Below, piece by piece: positions 16,409-25,064 of a DNA stretch of 64,000 nucleotides. Each line of letters opens with the position of its first letter. Within the stretch, counting starts at the first letter, position 1. Under the pieces are notes generated by a model that saw nothing but the letters and a program-made list of their open reading frames with translations, ran no database searches and was not told where the DNA came from. The stretch is from Methylobacterium sp. E-045. GTDB taxonomy: Bacteria > Pseudomonadota > Alphaproteobacteria > Rhizobiales > Beijerinckiaceae. The DNA lies in NCBI RefSeq assembly GCF_022829685.1, contig NZ_JAKSYE010000125.1, positions 124,001 through 188,000 on the forward strand. The letters run 5' to 3'. Made by a program: the position numbers and the translations under genes.

Positions 16409-16999
16409 TCATTCCAGCGGCTTGCACTGGCCCTTCACGTCCGTGGGGAAGGTCTCGCCCTGCTTGTAGGGCGTGTAGTTCTTCTTCTGCTCGGCGTTGA
16501 GCCAGATCGCGTCCTTGACCGGACCGGTATAGAGATGCCGGATCCAGGCGATCGTCTGGAGCATCTCGTCCGGGGTCAGGTTCTCGTTGTGAGGACCCAT
16601 CATGCCGTTGGCGCCGCCGAAGATGGTGGCGAACAGGCCCGTATCCTCGGTGTTGGACGGATAGGTCCAGTAATTGTCGTTGAGGCCGGGGCCGAGCTTG
16701 CCTTCGGCGAGGTGCCCGTGACAGCCTGAGCACGAGGTGGCGAACAGCGACTCGCCGTTGCGCAGGCAGGACTTGTCGTCGATGTAGAGGTTCTTGCCGG
16801 TCTGGAAGAACTCCTTGACGGCCGGAGTGTCGCGCCCGCCCTCCTTGCCTTCCGATACGTTCAGCTGTTCGCCGGTCACGGTGTTGCGGAAGGTGATCCC
16901 CGTCGCGGGGCCCGCACTCGGCTGGGCCAGGGCCGCGACGCCGATGGAGGTGATCCCCAGGGCGAGGACGGCGGCGACGGCACGGTTCGTATGACGCAT
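16409..16999 (-). CDS. mxaG: Cytochrome cL, electron acceptor of methanol dehydrogenase
   Basis: The product is 196 aa from the ATG at 16999 (MRHTNRAVAAVLALGITSIG). A signal peptide ends near ALAQPS. The mature protein has one haem c motif, CSGCH, within SLFATSCSGCHGHLAEGKLG, and a candidate methionine axial ligand in the NGMMGPHNENLTPDEMLQ region. Cytochrome cL takes electrons one at a time from the PQQ of MxaF and passes them to cytochrome cH. It lies between mxaJ (88 bases upstream) and mxaI, the standard order. Confidence 0.97.
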   Translation of the reverse strand: MRHTNRAVAAVLALGITSIGVAALAQPSAGPATGITFRNTVTGEQLNVSEGKEGGRDTPAVKEFFQTGKNLYIDDKSCLRNGESLFATSCSGCHGHLAEGKLGPGLNDNYWTYPSNTEDTGLFATIFGGANGMMGPHNENLTPDEMLQTIAWIRHLYTGPVKDAIWLNAEQKKNYTPYKQGETFPTDVKGQCKPLE

Positions 17000-17086
17000 C
17001 AATTTGCTCTGTTTATCCCCGGACTTGCGGCCGAGGTGGGCGTACCGGTGCTCGGCGCACCGGCGACGCGGGACAGGGTGGAAGGA

Positions 17087-17974
17087 TCAGTTGGAGACGG
17101 GGGTGACGGGCACGCCGTCCTGGCGCAGGATCGCCTCGATCTGCGGGCGAGCCTTGGTGATCGCGGCATCGAGCGCGGTCTTCAGGGCCTGGTCGTCACG
17201 GCGGACGCCCATGGACTGGTCGAAGCTCTGCGGCATCTTCTGGCCGTCGCTGCGCACGGTATCGTCGGGCACCGGCGTCATGCGCAGAGGCTGGCTCGAA
17301 TCCTTGACGTAGCGGGCGACGTCCGGCGCGAAGGCCACCGCCACGTCGGCCTTGTTGGCGACGACTTCGCTGACCATCCGGGCCGGATCGATCTGCGTGT
17401 AGGTGTTGCGGGCCGCGCGGAAGTTCACCAGCGAGTAGAGGTAGGCCATGTCCTCCTCGTAGCGGCCGATATCCTTCAGCATCGCCTCGCCCGGCGTGCC
17501 GAAACCGACGACCATGTGGTCGATGGTCTTCAGGCGCGGATCGGACCAGGACTTGATGTCGAGATCCCGGTCGGCGCGGGTGACGAAGACGTAGCCGCTG
17601 CGGTAATAGGGCTTCGTGGCGAGGACGCGCTGGTCGTCGCTGTCGAGGCCGACCACCACGTCGCAGAGCTTCTTGTCGAGGCTGTCGCGTACGAGATAGA
17701 TCGCCGCCTTGTCGGACCAGACGAACTGCGCCTTGCGTCCCATGGCCTCGGCCACGGCGGAGACGATGCGGTTCTCGAGGCCGGACCCGTCCTTCAGCGA
17801 GAGCGGCGGCTGGTTGGCGGCGCAGACCCGCAGGACGCTGTCGTCCGATGCCTGGGCGGTCGCGGCGGGAGTGCCGGTCTGGGCGACGGATACGCCGCCG
17901 AGGGCCAGGAGGGCCGCCGCGGAAAGGGCCGCTGCGGAGAGCGCCGGCGTGCGGCGTCCGGTGAGGAACGACAT
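17087..17974 (-). CDS. mxaJ: MxaJ, periplasmic solute-binding-like accessory protein
   Basis: The product is 295 aa from the ATG at 17974 (MSFLTGRRTPALSAAALSAA); an ATG at 18004 would add ten basic residues. A signal peptide is followed by a type-3 periplasmic binding protein fold: LRVCAANQPPLSLKDGSGLE, then VWSDKAAIYLVRDSLDKKLC and VVVGFGTPGEAMLKDIGRYE. MxaJ is secreted and essential for active methanol dehydrogenase, probably as an assembly factor, not a transporter component. A 9-bp GC hairpin lies between mxaF and mxaJ and may lower mxaJ expression relative to mxaF. Confidence 0.96.
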   Translation of the reverse strand: MSFLTGRRTPALSAAALSAAALLALGGVSVAQTGTPAATAQASDDSVLRVCAANQPPLSLKDGSGLENRIVSAVAEAMGRKAQFVWSDKAAIYLVRDSLDKKLCDVVVGLDSDDQRVLATKPYYRSGYVFVTRADRDLDIKSWSDPRLKTIDHMVVGFGTPGEAMLKDIGRYEEDMAYLYSLVNFRAARNTYTQIDPARMVSEVVANKADVAVAFAPDVARYVKDSSQPLRMTPVPDDTVRSDGQKMPQSFDQSMGVRRDDQALKTALDAAITKARPQIEAILRQDGVPVTPVSN

Positions 17975-18159
17975 GGAGCGTTTCCGTTTCCTGGAGTGGG
18001 GCATCGAATTCTTGAGATGAATTCTTGTGCGGGCTTCTGGCGTTCGAAGGGTCAGGCCGGCGATCGAGGCGTCGCTCCGATCCATCCTGTCCGGTCGTGA
18101 CCTCGATCCCGGCGCCGGGGACATGGCGTATCCCCGGCGCGAGGTGTGCTTCGCGGTGA

Positions 18160-18185
18160 CCCCGCCGGCCCGAAGACCGGCGGGG
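18160..18185. other. GC hairpin between mxaF and mxaJ
   Basis: This is a perfect 9-bp stem, CCCCGCCGG (18160-18168) and CCGGCGGGG (18177-18185), with an 8-base loop, 43-68 bases after the mxaF stop. No T-tract follows on the minus strand, so partial attenuation or 3'-end protection is more likely than full termination. An imperfect 20-base direct repeat (GTGTCGGxGxTTACTTG) overlaps the mxaF stop at about 18197-18237. Confidence 0.6.
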
Positions 18186-18227
18186 ATCGTCTCGACCGTG
18201 TCGGTGATTACTTGACCGTGTCGGGGG

Positions 18228-20108
18228 TTACTTGGCGGCCGTCTGGTACTCGCCGACGCTCGGGTCGTCGTAGGGACCCTTGCCGTTGAGCGAGAACACC
18301 ATCACGCCGCCACCCATCTGGGTGTAGTTGGCGAGCTTCTTGAAGGCGCCGACCGCGCCGAGGCCGGCCGTCGGATCCTGAAGGTCGAACACGAGGCCGA
18401 CACCCGGCCAGCCGCCGACGCCGTAGTAGATGGCGACGTACTGGTCACCCTTGTGGGTGTAGGTGATCGGGTAGCCGATGGCGCCGGACGGCATCTTGAA
18501 CTTCCAGAGAAGGTCTCCGTTGTCCGAATTGCGCGCCTTGATGTAGCCGTCCAGCGTTCCGTAGAACACGAGACCGCCGGCGGTCGCCGTCGTTCCGCCC
18601 CACACGGCGAAGCGCTCCATCTTCTCCCATTTGAACTCGCCGGTGATGGCGTTGTAGCCCTTGATCTGGCCCAGACCTTCGTAGTTCTGGCGATCGCCCT
18701 TCGGGCCGGGATACATGTTCAGAGTGGCGCCGACGAAGAACTGACCGGCACGGTAGGGAAGCATGAAGGGCTCCCAATCCATGCAGATGTGGTTGATGCC
18801 CATGAAGAAGAGCTTGCGCTCCGGATCGTAGGAATCGTGGCCCTGGTTGTGGTAGCCCATCGCCGATGGACAGACGTCCTTGGCGAGGTGGTCCATGCGG
18901 GTGCCGTATTCGGGATCGCGCACCGGCTGGCCGGTCTTCAGGTCCACCGACTTGAACACGTTGACCGTGTCGTCGATCTTGTTGGCCGAGACGAGGGAGC
19001 CGTCCGTCCGGTCGAGGGTATAGACGATGCCGTTCCGGTCCGGATGGGTCAGGAGCTTGCGGTCCTTGCCGTCCTTGTCCTTCTGGTTCGACAGCATCAT
19101 CACGTTGACGCCGGCGTAATCCCACTCGTCGTGCGGGGTCTTCTGGTAGCCGAACTTGGCTTCACCCGTATCGGCGTCGCGGCCGAAGATGGTCATCGTC
19201 CACTTGTTGTCGCCGGGACGCATGGTCTCGTTCCACGGCGCCGGGTTGCCGGTGCCGAAGTAGATCAGGTTGGTGCCGGGATCGTAGGCGTACCAGCCCC
19301 AGTTGGTGCCGCCGCCGATCTTCCAGGCATCGCCCTCCCAGGTGGCCGTGCCGAGGCCCTTCTGGCCGTAATGGGGATTCTTGATATTGAAGTCGGAGGC
19401 CAGCAGCAGGTCCTTGTCGGGACCGGTCGCGTAGGCGCGCCAGACCTGGGAGCCGGTCTTCACGTCGTAGGCGGTGAGGTAGCCGCGCACGCCGAGCTCG
19501 GCACCCGAGGAGCCGATGATGACCTTGTCCTTCACCACGTAGGGGGCGATCGTCAGGGTGGAGCCGACCTTGATGTCGGAATTCTCGACCTTCCACACCG
19601 TCTCGCCGGTCTCGGCGTTGAGCGCCATGACGTTGCCGTCCAGCAGCGTCTTGAGGATCAGAGCCGGGGTCTTTCCGTCGCCGGGCCAGTAGGCCAGACC
19701 GCGGTTGACGAGATCGCAGCAGGCGACGGCGCGGGCGGCCGGGTTCTGCTTCGGCTTGTCCTGCCACAGGATCTTGCCCGGATCGTCGAGGCCGAGGGCG
19801 AAGGTGTTGTTCGGGAAGGAGGTGTGGATGTACATCTTGTTGTCGACGACGACGGGCGCGCCCTCGTGGCCGTTGAGCAGGCCGGTCGAGAACGTCCACG
19901 AGACCTTGAGGTCCTTCACGTTCGTCGTGTTGATCTGCTTGAGCTTGCTGTAATTGTCCGAGTCGTAATTCTTGCCCGGCATCACCCAGTTTTCATCGCT
20001 GTTCGACAGATCGATGAGCTTGTCGTTGGCTGAGGCGATCCCTGACAGTCCGATCGGTGCCAGGGCCAAAACGGCCAGCACCGAGACTGAATTCAGTAAC
20101 CTGTTCAT
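18228..20108 (-). CDS. mxaF: PQQ- and calcium-dependent methanol dehydrogenase large subunit
   Basis: The product is 626 aa, the same length I recall for the M. extorquens protein. A 27-residue signal (MNRLLNSVSVLAVLALAPIG) ends at ASA|NDKL. In mature numbering the vicinal disulfide is C103-C104 (ACCDLV), calcium ligands are E177 (SGAELG) and N261 (GTGNPA), and the catalytic base is D303 (HDEWDYAG). The residue two after D303 is alanine, not the extra aspartate seen in lanthanide XoxF, so this is MxaF. Tryptophan-docking motifs of the eight-bladed propeller repeat throughout. The start has a good ribosome-binding site (AGGAGA). It oxidises methanol to formaldehyde in the periplasm. Confidence 0.99.
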   Translation of the reverse strand: MNRLLNSVSVLAVLALAPIGLSGIASANDKLIDLSNSDENWVMPGKNYDSDNYSKLKQINTTNVKDLKVSWTFSTGLLNGHEGAPVVVDNKMYIHTSFPNNTFALGLDDPGKILWQDKPKQNPAARAVACCDLVNRGLAYWPGDGKTPALILKTLLDGNVMALNAETGETVWKVENSDIKVGSTLTIAPYVVKDKVIIGSSGAELGVRGYLTAYDVKTGSQVWRAYATGPDKDLLLASDFNIKNPHYGQKGLGTATWEGDAWKIGGGTNWGWYAYDPGTNLIYFGTGNPAPWNETMRPGDNKWTMTIFGRDADTGEAKFGYQKTPHDEWDYAGVNVMMLSNQKDKDGKDRKLLTHPDRNGIVYTLDRTDGSLVSANKIDDTVNVFKSVDLKTGQPVRDPEYGTRMDHLAKDVCPSAMGYHNQGHDSYDPERKLFFMGINHICMDWEPFMLPYRAGQFFVGATLNMYPGPKGDRQNYEGLGQIKGYNAITGEFKWEKMERFAVWGGTTATAGGLVFYGTLDGYIKARNSDNGDLLWKFKMPSGAIGYPITYTHKGDQYVAIYYGVGGWPGVGLVFDLQDPTAGLGAVGAFKKLANYTQMGGGVMVFSLNGKGPYDDPSVGEYQTAAK

Positions 20109-20214
20109 TCTGCGTCTCCTGCCCTTCTGCCACGTGCTCGACCCGTGAGGATCGGCCGCGGCCATTGCTTTCGCCGGTTCAGCAAGCAGTCAGTCGATCG
20201 GTATTATGAGCGTA

Positions 20215-20251
20215 TTTATAAGAATAGCCTGACGCTGGCGGCTCTTATAAA
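20215..20251. other. A/T-rich hairpin in the predicted mxaF leader
   Basis: TTTATAAGAATAGCC (20215-20229) can pair with GGCTCTTATAAA (20240-20251), leaving a three-base bulge. It falls about 20-60 bases after the predicted start of mxaF transcription and could affect leader stability or translation. Confidence 0.45.
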
Positions 20252-20279
20252 AGACTTATTACTGATCCATCGGCTAGCT

Positions 20280-20308
20280 ATATAATCATTTGCTTTGCCT
20301 GATGTCTT
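20280..20308 (-). promoter_or_regulatory. Candidate mxaF promoter
   Basis: On the minus strand AAGACA (20303-20308) is followed after 17 bases by TTATAT (20280-20285). AAGACA is the -35 hexamer I recall for the M. extorquens mxaF promoter. Transcription would start near 20273, giving a leader of about 165 bases. Methanol control is presumably through MxaB and partner regulators; their binding sites are not identified. Confidence 0.6.
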
Positions 20309-20656
20309 TAGCCACTTCAACCTTTTTTTACAGGACGATCTGGCAACTTGATCCATGCATTTTTGCAGGTGTTTTGGGTCGAACCGCGCGGGACGTGCCG
20401 GAACGGGACATCGGCGAAGGGCCGGTCTTTCCCTTTGCGATGAAGCACTTCGCCGGCTGAACAGCGGTCGCCGCCGCGATGGGGCGATCCCGCGCCCGGC
20501 GGCGGAGGAGCGTCGGGCGCGGAGGGCGCAGGGTCGCGGGGCGCAGGCGTTCGGCACGATGCCGCATCAGGAAAAGCGTCCTGTGCCGCCGAGCCTGTGC
20601 TTTACTCAGTGTGGACCGGCGCTAAACTGTCGGCGGGTAGGAAACAAAAACGAGAC

Positions 20657-20959
20657 ATGCCGATGATCAGACGAAGAACTGCGCTCGCGATTTGCCTGAT
20701 TGTCCTGCCATCGATTGCCGATGCGGCACGGCTGACCATGGATGACAAGGTGTCGCGCTGGCCCCGCGCCTCGACGGACGAGAAGATCGATTTCGCCACC
20801 CGCATGGGTAAGGCGTTCTCCAGCCTGAATGCGGAACTCGACAAGAACTACTTCATCCGCTGCCTGGAGGAGACCGCGAACATCGGCAATCCGGGCGAGA
20901 TCAAGCTCGAATCGGCGGTGAAGATGTGCGTGTCCGTGAAGAAGGACCCGCCGGACTAG
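20657..20959 (+). CDS. Small secreted protein divergent from mxaF (possible MxaW)
   Basis: The product is 100 aa from the ATG at 20657 (MPMIRRRTALAICLIVLPSI), with a signal peptide cleaved near IADAARL. The mature chain is charged and has two cysteines (FIRCLEETANI and AVKMCVSVKK), which could form a disulfide. No family motif is recognised. In M. extorquens a small methanol-regulated gene, mxaW, is divergent from mxaF at this position, so this may be its counterpart. That link rests on location only. The start was chosen for the signal peptide; an upstream ATG at 20597 gives an implausible extension. Confidence 0.65.
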   Translation: MPMIRRRTALAICLIVLPSIADAARLTMDDKVSRWPRASTDEKIDFATRMGKAFSSLNAELDKNYFIRCLEETANIGNPGEIKLESAVKMCVSVKKDPPD

Positions 20960-21038
20960 GCGGCTCTCACAGGTGGCCCTGCCCGACGGGCGAGGCCGGC
21001 ACGTTCCGAACCGCCCTCCTCCCCCGGATCGAGCGGCG

Positions 21039-21953
21039 ATGGCGCAGCATCAGCATCGGTTCACATCACAGATGACACCTGTCGCAGCCGACCGCCCGAT
21101 CCGCCGGAGGCCCCGCGCCTCGGCCCGCCCGATGCTCGGACTGGCGCTGGCGGGGCTTGGCGCCCTGGTGTCGGGGATGGCGGCGGGCGCCGCATCGGCG
21201 GACGAACGGCGCATGGCCGCCCTGTATCCGCATGACGGGCGCCACGACCTGACGGGGGCCGACATCACCCGCTATCCCGGCGCGGGCGTCCTGTTCTGCC
21301 ACCGCCGGCCGGACGGCATCCCGCAGAAGGCGGCGGCCGCTTGGCTCGTGGGGTCGCCGCGCCTCGTGGTGCTGAACGCGCACAACTTCCGCAACCGCCG
21401 CATGGAGGTGACGCGGGAGGTGGAGGATTGCTTCTTCCAGATCGGCGGGCGGAACTACGGCTTCGTGCCGGCGAGCCTGCGCCTCGGCGCGGCGCCCGAC
21501 GCCAAGGCCCTGCACATCACCGACGACTGGGCCTTGATCGACCTCGCCGAGGCGGTCGTCGGCGCCCCGCCGCAGCCGGTGCCCGACGCACCGACGCTGG
21601 CCACGGGCATCGCGGAGATCCCCGTGGTGATGGTCTCACCGGGCGGGCACGAGAATTATCGCGGGCCGAACAGCAGCGAGACCTGCGCGATCCAGCAGAT
21701 CGACCCGCCTACGGAGGACGACATCCGCCGGGCCCGGCACAATTGCAACGACGGGTTCGGCGGCTCCGGCTCCGGCCTGTTCGACCTGTCGGGCCGTCTC
21801 GTGGCGATGCAGAGCGCCTCGCTCTCCATGAATTCCCGGCGCCCCTTCGACCTCGACTTCCATTACGGCTCCGCCCTGCTGTTCGAGGGCGCCCTCCTGG
21901 CCGCGATCAGGCAGGCCGTGGCGGCGGAGAGCGCGGTCCCCGAGATCCGGTGA
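21039..21953 (+). CDS. Trypsin-like serine protease-fold protein
   Basis: The product is about 304 aa. An arginine-rich N-terminus (RPIRRRPRASARPM) precedes a hydrophobic segment (LGLALAGLGALVSGMAAGAA) cleaved near ASADE, so it is exported or anchored. The S1-type triad can be traced: His in LVVLNAHNF, Asp in TDDWALIDLAE, and Ser in GFGGSGSGLFD, where the usual GDSGG is GGSGSG. Cysteine pairs surround these sites (VLFCHRRPDG, VEDCFFQIGG, SETCAIQQID, RHNCNDGFGG). The start is uncertain (alternatives at 20973 and 21072). Substrate unknown; loss of the aspartate before the serine leaves its activity open. Confidence 0.72.
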   Translation: MAQHQHRFTSQMTPVAADRPIRRRPRASARPMLGLALAGLGALVSGMAAGAASADERRMAALYPHDGRHDLTGADITRYPGAGVLFCHRRPDGIPQKAAAAWLVGSPRLVVLNAHNFRNRRMEVTREVEDCFFQIGGRNYGFVPASLRLGAAPDAKALHITDDWALIDLAEAVVGAPPQPVPDAPTLATGIAEIPVVMVSPGGHENYRGPNSSETCAIQQIDPPTEDDIRRARHNCNDGFGGSGSGLFDLSGRLVAMQSASLSMNSRRPFDLDFHYGSALLFEGALLAAIRQAVAAESAVPEIR

Positions 21954-21966
21954 TTCCGGACGCGCC

Positions 21967-22227
21967 TCAATGCACGGTCGGAGCCGGCTCTTCGGTCGCG
22001 AGGGTGACGACCTCGGAGAACGGGAATTCGAGGATGGTTTCGCCGGATTCGTCGGTGACCACCAGGATGGCCCCCATCAGGCGCGCCTGGGCCTCCGATT
22101 CGGCCATCGTCGCCTGGATCGTGTCGCGGGCGACCTCCCAGGCATGGTCGGCGTCCCGCAATTCAGTGCCGGTGGGATCGGCGATGACCTCCCGGCCGAT
22201 ATGGGTGTGGAAGAAGAATCGGGGCAT
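21967..22227 (-). CDS. DUF6894-type small protein
   Basis: The product is 86 aa and begins MPRFFFHTHIGREVIADPTG, followed by ELRDADHAWEVARDTIQATM. This is the conserved N-terminal pattern (RFFFH... D..G.EL.D...A...A) of the DUF6894 family, abundant in Rhizobiales in many paralogues. The function is unknown. It lies convergent with the protease-like gene, with 13 bases between the stops, and shares its strand with the APC permease gene, whose stop is 75 bases upstream. Confidence 0.82.
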   Translation of the reverse strand: MPRFFFHTHIGREVIADPTGTELRDADHAWEVARDTIQATMAESEAQARLMGAILVVTDESGETILEFPFSEVVTLATEEPAPTVH

Positions 22228-22301
22228 CGTCGCATTCGATCCGCTCGAGGAACAGTCGACATCACCTCGTGCCGCCGCGCGGCGGCGCAAGGCCTGACGG
22301 C

Positions 22302-23771
22302 CTATCCTAAAGGAAAACGATCGTCCGTGCCGCCTCGGGCGCGCGCCAATCGCGAATGACGCCGGGAATAGGCGGCGTAGATCGCCAGGGCGACGCCGAT
22401 CCAGATCGCGAAGAGCAGGTAGGTGTCCCGCGGCAGCGCCGCGATGAGCGCGAGGCAGCAGGCGAGGCTCGCGAGGGGAACGAGGGGGTAGAGCGGCACG
22501 CGAAATCCGCGGGGCAGGTCGGGCCGGGTCCGGCGCAGGACGACGACGCCGAGGGAGACCGCCGTGAAGGCGACGAGGGTGCCCATGCTGGTGAGGTTGG
22601 CGAGGACGTCGAGGGGGACGAGGGCCGCCAGCGCGGCGACGAAGAGCGCCACCACCACGGTGTTGGCATTCGGGCTCCGCCTGCGCCGGTCCACCCGCTG
22701 GAACAGGGCCGGCACCAGCCCGTCCCGGCTCATGGCGAAGAGGATGCGGGTCTGGCCGTACATCGTCACCAGGGTCACCGAGAAGATGGAGACGACCGCG
22801 CCGAGCGACAGGACGAGGGCCGGCCAGGCCGTTCCGGTGACGGTCCGCAGGATCACCGCCAGCCCGGCATCCTGCCCGGCAAAGAGCGTCCAGGGCTGCG
22901 CGCCGATCCCCGCGACGGCGACGAGGAGGTAGATCGCGGTGACGATGACGAGGGAGAGCAGGATGCCGAGGGGCAGCGTCCGGGCCGGGTCGCGCACCTC
23001 CTCGCTCGCCGTGGAGATCGTGTCGAGGCCGATATAGGAGAAGAAGATCGTCGAGGCGGCGGTGCCGATGCCGGCCCAGCCGAGCGGTGCGAAGGGCGTG
23101 AGGTTCGCAGGTTCGAACGCCGTGAGGGCGATGACGGCGAAGAACACCAGCACCGCGAGCTTCAGGACCACGAGAGCCGCATTGATCGCGGTCGATTCGG
23201 CGGCACCCCGCAGGAGCAGCAGCGCGCACAGGCCGATGAGGATGACGGCCGGCAGGTTCACGTAGCCGCCCCGGCCGGGGGGCTGGCTGATCGAATCCGG
23301 CATGGTCCAGCCGATGAGCGCGCCGAAGACCTCGTTGAGATACTGGCCCCATCCGACGGCGATGGCCGAGGCGGCGACCGCGTATTCGAGGAGGAGGCAG
23401 GCCCCGACGAGGAAAGCCGCGAGTTCGCCCAGCGTCGCATAGGCATAGGAATAGGACGAGCCCGAGAGCGGCAGGGCCGAGGCCAGTTCCGCGTAGCAGA
23501 GCGCCGTGAGGCCCGCCGTGACGGCGGCCAGCAGGAACGAGATCAGGATGCCGGGGCCGGCCTCGGGCACCGCCGCATTGAGGATCACGAAGATGCCGGT
23601 GCCCACCGTGGCGCCGACCCCCAGCATGACGAGGCGGAACAGGCCGATGGAGCGTTCGAGGGGACGGGCTCCGGCATCGGCGTCCCCTGTCGAGGACGAC
23701 ACGGGTTTCCGCCGCAGCACGGCCCGGCGCCAGTCGCCGCGCCTTCCGTCCGATCCGATCATCGACCCCAT
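22302..23771 (-). CDS. APC-superfamily amino acid permease, probably for arginine or ornithine
   Basis: The product is 489 aa with 12 predicted membrane helices. The first helix holds the APC loop LGVGATVGTGIFVILNAAV, and SEEVRDPARTLPLGILLSL marks the cationic amino acid transporter (CAT/YfnA) branch. It is divergent from ornithine cyclodeaminase and arginase genes, with 153 bases between the start codons. This suggests uptake of arginine or ornithine for the same pathway; the substrate is inferred from context. Two close starts are possible (23771 or 23762). Confidence 0.88.
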   Translation of the reverse strand: MGSMIGSDGRRGDWRRAVLRRKPVSSSTGDADAGARPLERSIGLFRLVMLGVGATVGTGIFVILNAAVPEAGPGILISFLLAAVTAGLTALCYAELASALPLSGSSYSYAYATLGELAAFLVGACLLLEYAVAASAIAVGWGQYLNEVFGALIGWTMPDSISQPPGRGGYVNLPAVILIGLCALLLLRGAAESTAINAALVVLKLAVLVFFAVIALTAFEPANLTPFAPLGWAGIGTAASTIFFSYIGLDTISTASEEVRDPARTLPLGILLSLVIVTAIYLLVAVAGIGAQPWTLFAGQDAGLAVILRTVTGTAWPALVLSLGAVVSIFSVTLVTMYGQTRILFAMSRDGLVPALFQRVDRRRRSPNANTVVVALFVAALAALVPLDVLANLTSMGTLVAFTAVSLGVVVLRRTRPDLPRGFRVPLYPLVPLASLACCLALIAALPRDTYLLFAIWIGVALAIYAAYSRRHSRLARARGGTDDRFPLG

Positions 23772-23924
23772 CGCGACGCGACCTCACAGTGACTCGCTCA
23801 CAGTGACCGGGACGAGGGGTGCCGATCGTGGTGCTCCCTCCATGGCAGCAAGCGCCATGCCGCCTCGCGCGGGCATTCATCGTGCTTATGATCGCATCGG
23901 GACCGGACCGGGAGACGAGGCGTC

Positions 23925-24995
23925 ATGGCGGACAAGCTGAATGTCGTTCCCTTCGTCAGCGTCGACAACATGATGCGGCTCGTCCTCGCCATCGGCGTGG
24001 AGCGCTTCCTCCGGGAACTCGCCGCCACGATCGAGGAGGATTTCCGGCGCTGGCACCTGTTCGACAAGCAGCCGCGCCTGGCCTCCCACAGCGCCGAGGG
24101 CGTGATCGAACTGATGCCCACCAGCGACGGCACCACCTACGGCTTCAAATACGTCAACGGACACCCGAAGAACGCCCATAGCGGCCGCCAGACCGTGGCG
24201 GCTTTCGGCGTGCTGGCCGATGTGGGCAACGGCTATCCGATGCTGCTCACCGAGATGACGATCCTCACGGCCCTGCGCACCGCCGCCATGTCGGCGGTGG
24301 CCGCGAAATACCTCGCGCCGAAGGGGGCGCGGACGATGGCGATCATCGGGAACGGCGCCCAGGCCGAGTTCCAGGCCCTGGCCTTCAAGGCGCTGATCGG
24401 GGTCGATTCCCTGCGGCTCTACGACATCGACCCGGGGGCAAGCGCCAAATGCGAGCGCAATCTCCGTGGGTTCGGCTTCAGGATCACGGTCTGCTCGGGC
24501 ACCGCCGAGGCAATGGAGGGCGCCGAGATCGTCACGACGGCGACGGCGGACAAGCAATGCGCCACCATCCTCACCGACAACCTCGTCGGCCCCGGCATCC
24601 ACATCAACGCCGTCGGCGGGGATTGTCCCGGCAAGACGGAGCTCCATCCCGACATCCTCCGCCGTTCGGAGATCGTCGTCGAATACGCGCCCCAGACCCG
24701 GCTCGAAGGCGAGATCCAGCAACTGCCGCCCGATCACCCCGTCACCGAACTCTGGCGGGTGATCGCCGGCGAGGTGCCGGGGCGGCGGGACGGGAGGCAG
24801 ATCACCCTGTTCGATTCCGTCGGCTTCGCGGTGGAGGATTTTTCCGCCCTGCGATACCTGCGCTCGGTGCTGGCGGGCACCGGCTTCTTCGAGGATCTCG
24901 ATCTGCTGGCGGACCCGGACGATCCCCGCGACCTGTTCGGGATGCTCCTTCGGGCGGAGGGCCGGGCCGGTCCCGATCCTGCCGTGCCGTCATGA
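23925..24995 (+). CDS. ocd: Ornithine cyclodeaminase
   Basis: The product is 356 aa. It converts ornithine to proline and ammonia with tightly bound NAD. Visible motifs are the substrate lysine region GFKYVNGHPKNAHSG, the NAD-binding loop MAIIGNGAQAEFQ, the segment TTATADKQCATIL, and the catalytic aspartate region TLFDSVGFAVEDFSAL. The length and order match the ornithine cyclodeaminase/mu-crystallin family. The arginase gene follows at 70 bases, which completes arginine to ornithine to proline. Confidence 0.95.
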   Translation: MADKLNVVPFVSVDNMMRLVLAIGVERFLRELAATIEEDFRRWHLFDKQPRLASHSAEGVIELMPTSDGTTYGFKYVNGHPKNAHSGRQTVAAFGVLADVGNGYPMLLTEMTILTALRTAAMSAVAAKYLAPKGARTMAIIGNGAQAEFQALAFKALIGVDSLRLYDIDPGASAKCERNLRGFGFRITVCSGTAEAMEGAEIVTTATADKQCATILTDNLVGPGIHINAVGGDCPGKTELHPDILRRSEIVVEYAPQTRLEGEIQQLPPDHPVTELWRVIAGEVPGRRDGRQITLFDSVGFAVEDFSALRYLRSVLAGTGFFEDLDLLADPDDPRDLFGMLLRAEGRAGPDPAVPS

Positions 24996-25064
24996 CATCC
25001 CCGTCGATGCCTCACAGCCGTCGTGTGCGGCCCCTATGATATCGGCGGATCGGAGAGCGGACCC

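Larger units (their letters stand above)
20109..20656. promoter_or_regulatory. mxaF / mxaW intergenic control region
   Basis: This 548-base divergent region is A/T-rich at 20195-20335, unusual for this genome, and holds the mxaF promoter and a leader hairpin (listed separately). The part at 20340-20600 is GC-rich. I see no gene in it, although a few short frames exist on both strands. Confidence 0.65.

Noticed and set aside
18453..20033. 526-codon open frame on the plus strand over mxaF
   Set aside because: It is an antisense shadow of mxaF. No ribosome-binding site or conserved domain is seen.
18228..20108. XoxF (lanthanide methanol dehydrogenase)
   Set aside because: The residue two after the catalytic Asp-303 is alanine, not aspartate, and mxaI and the full mxa maturation set are present, so it is the calcium enzyme MxaF.
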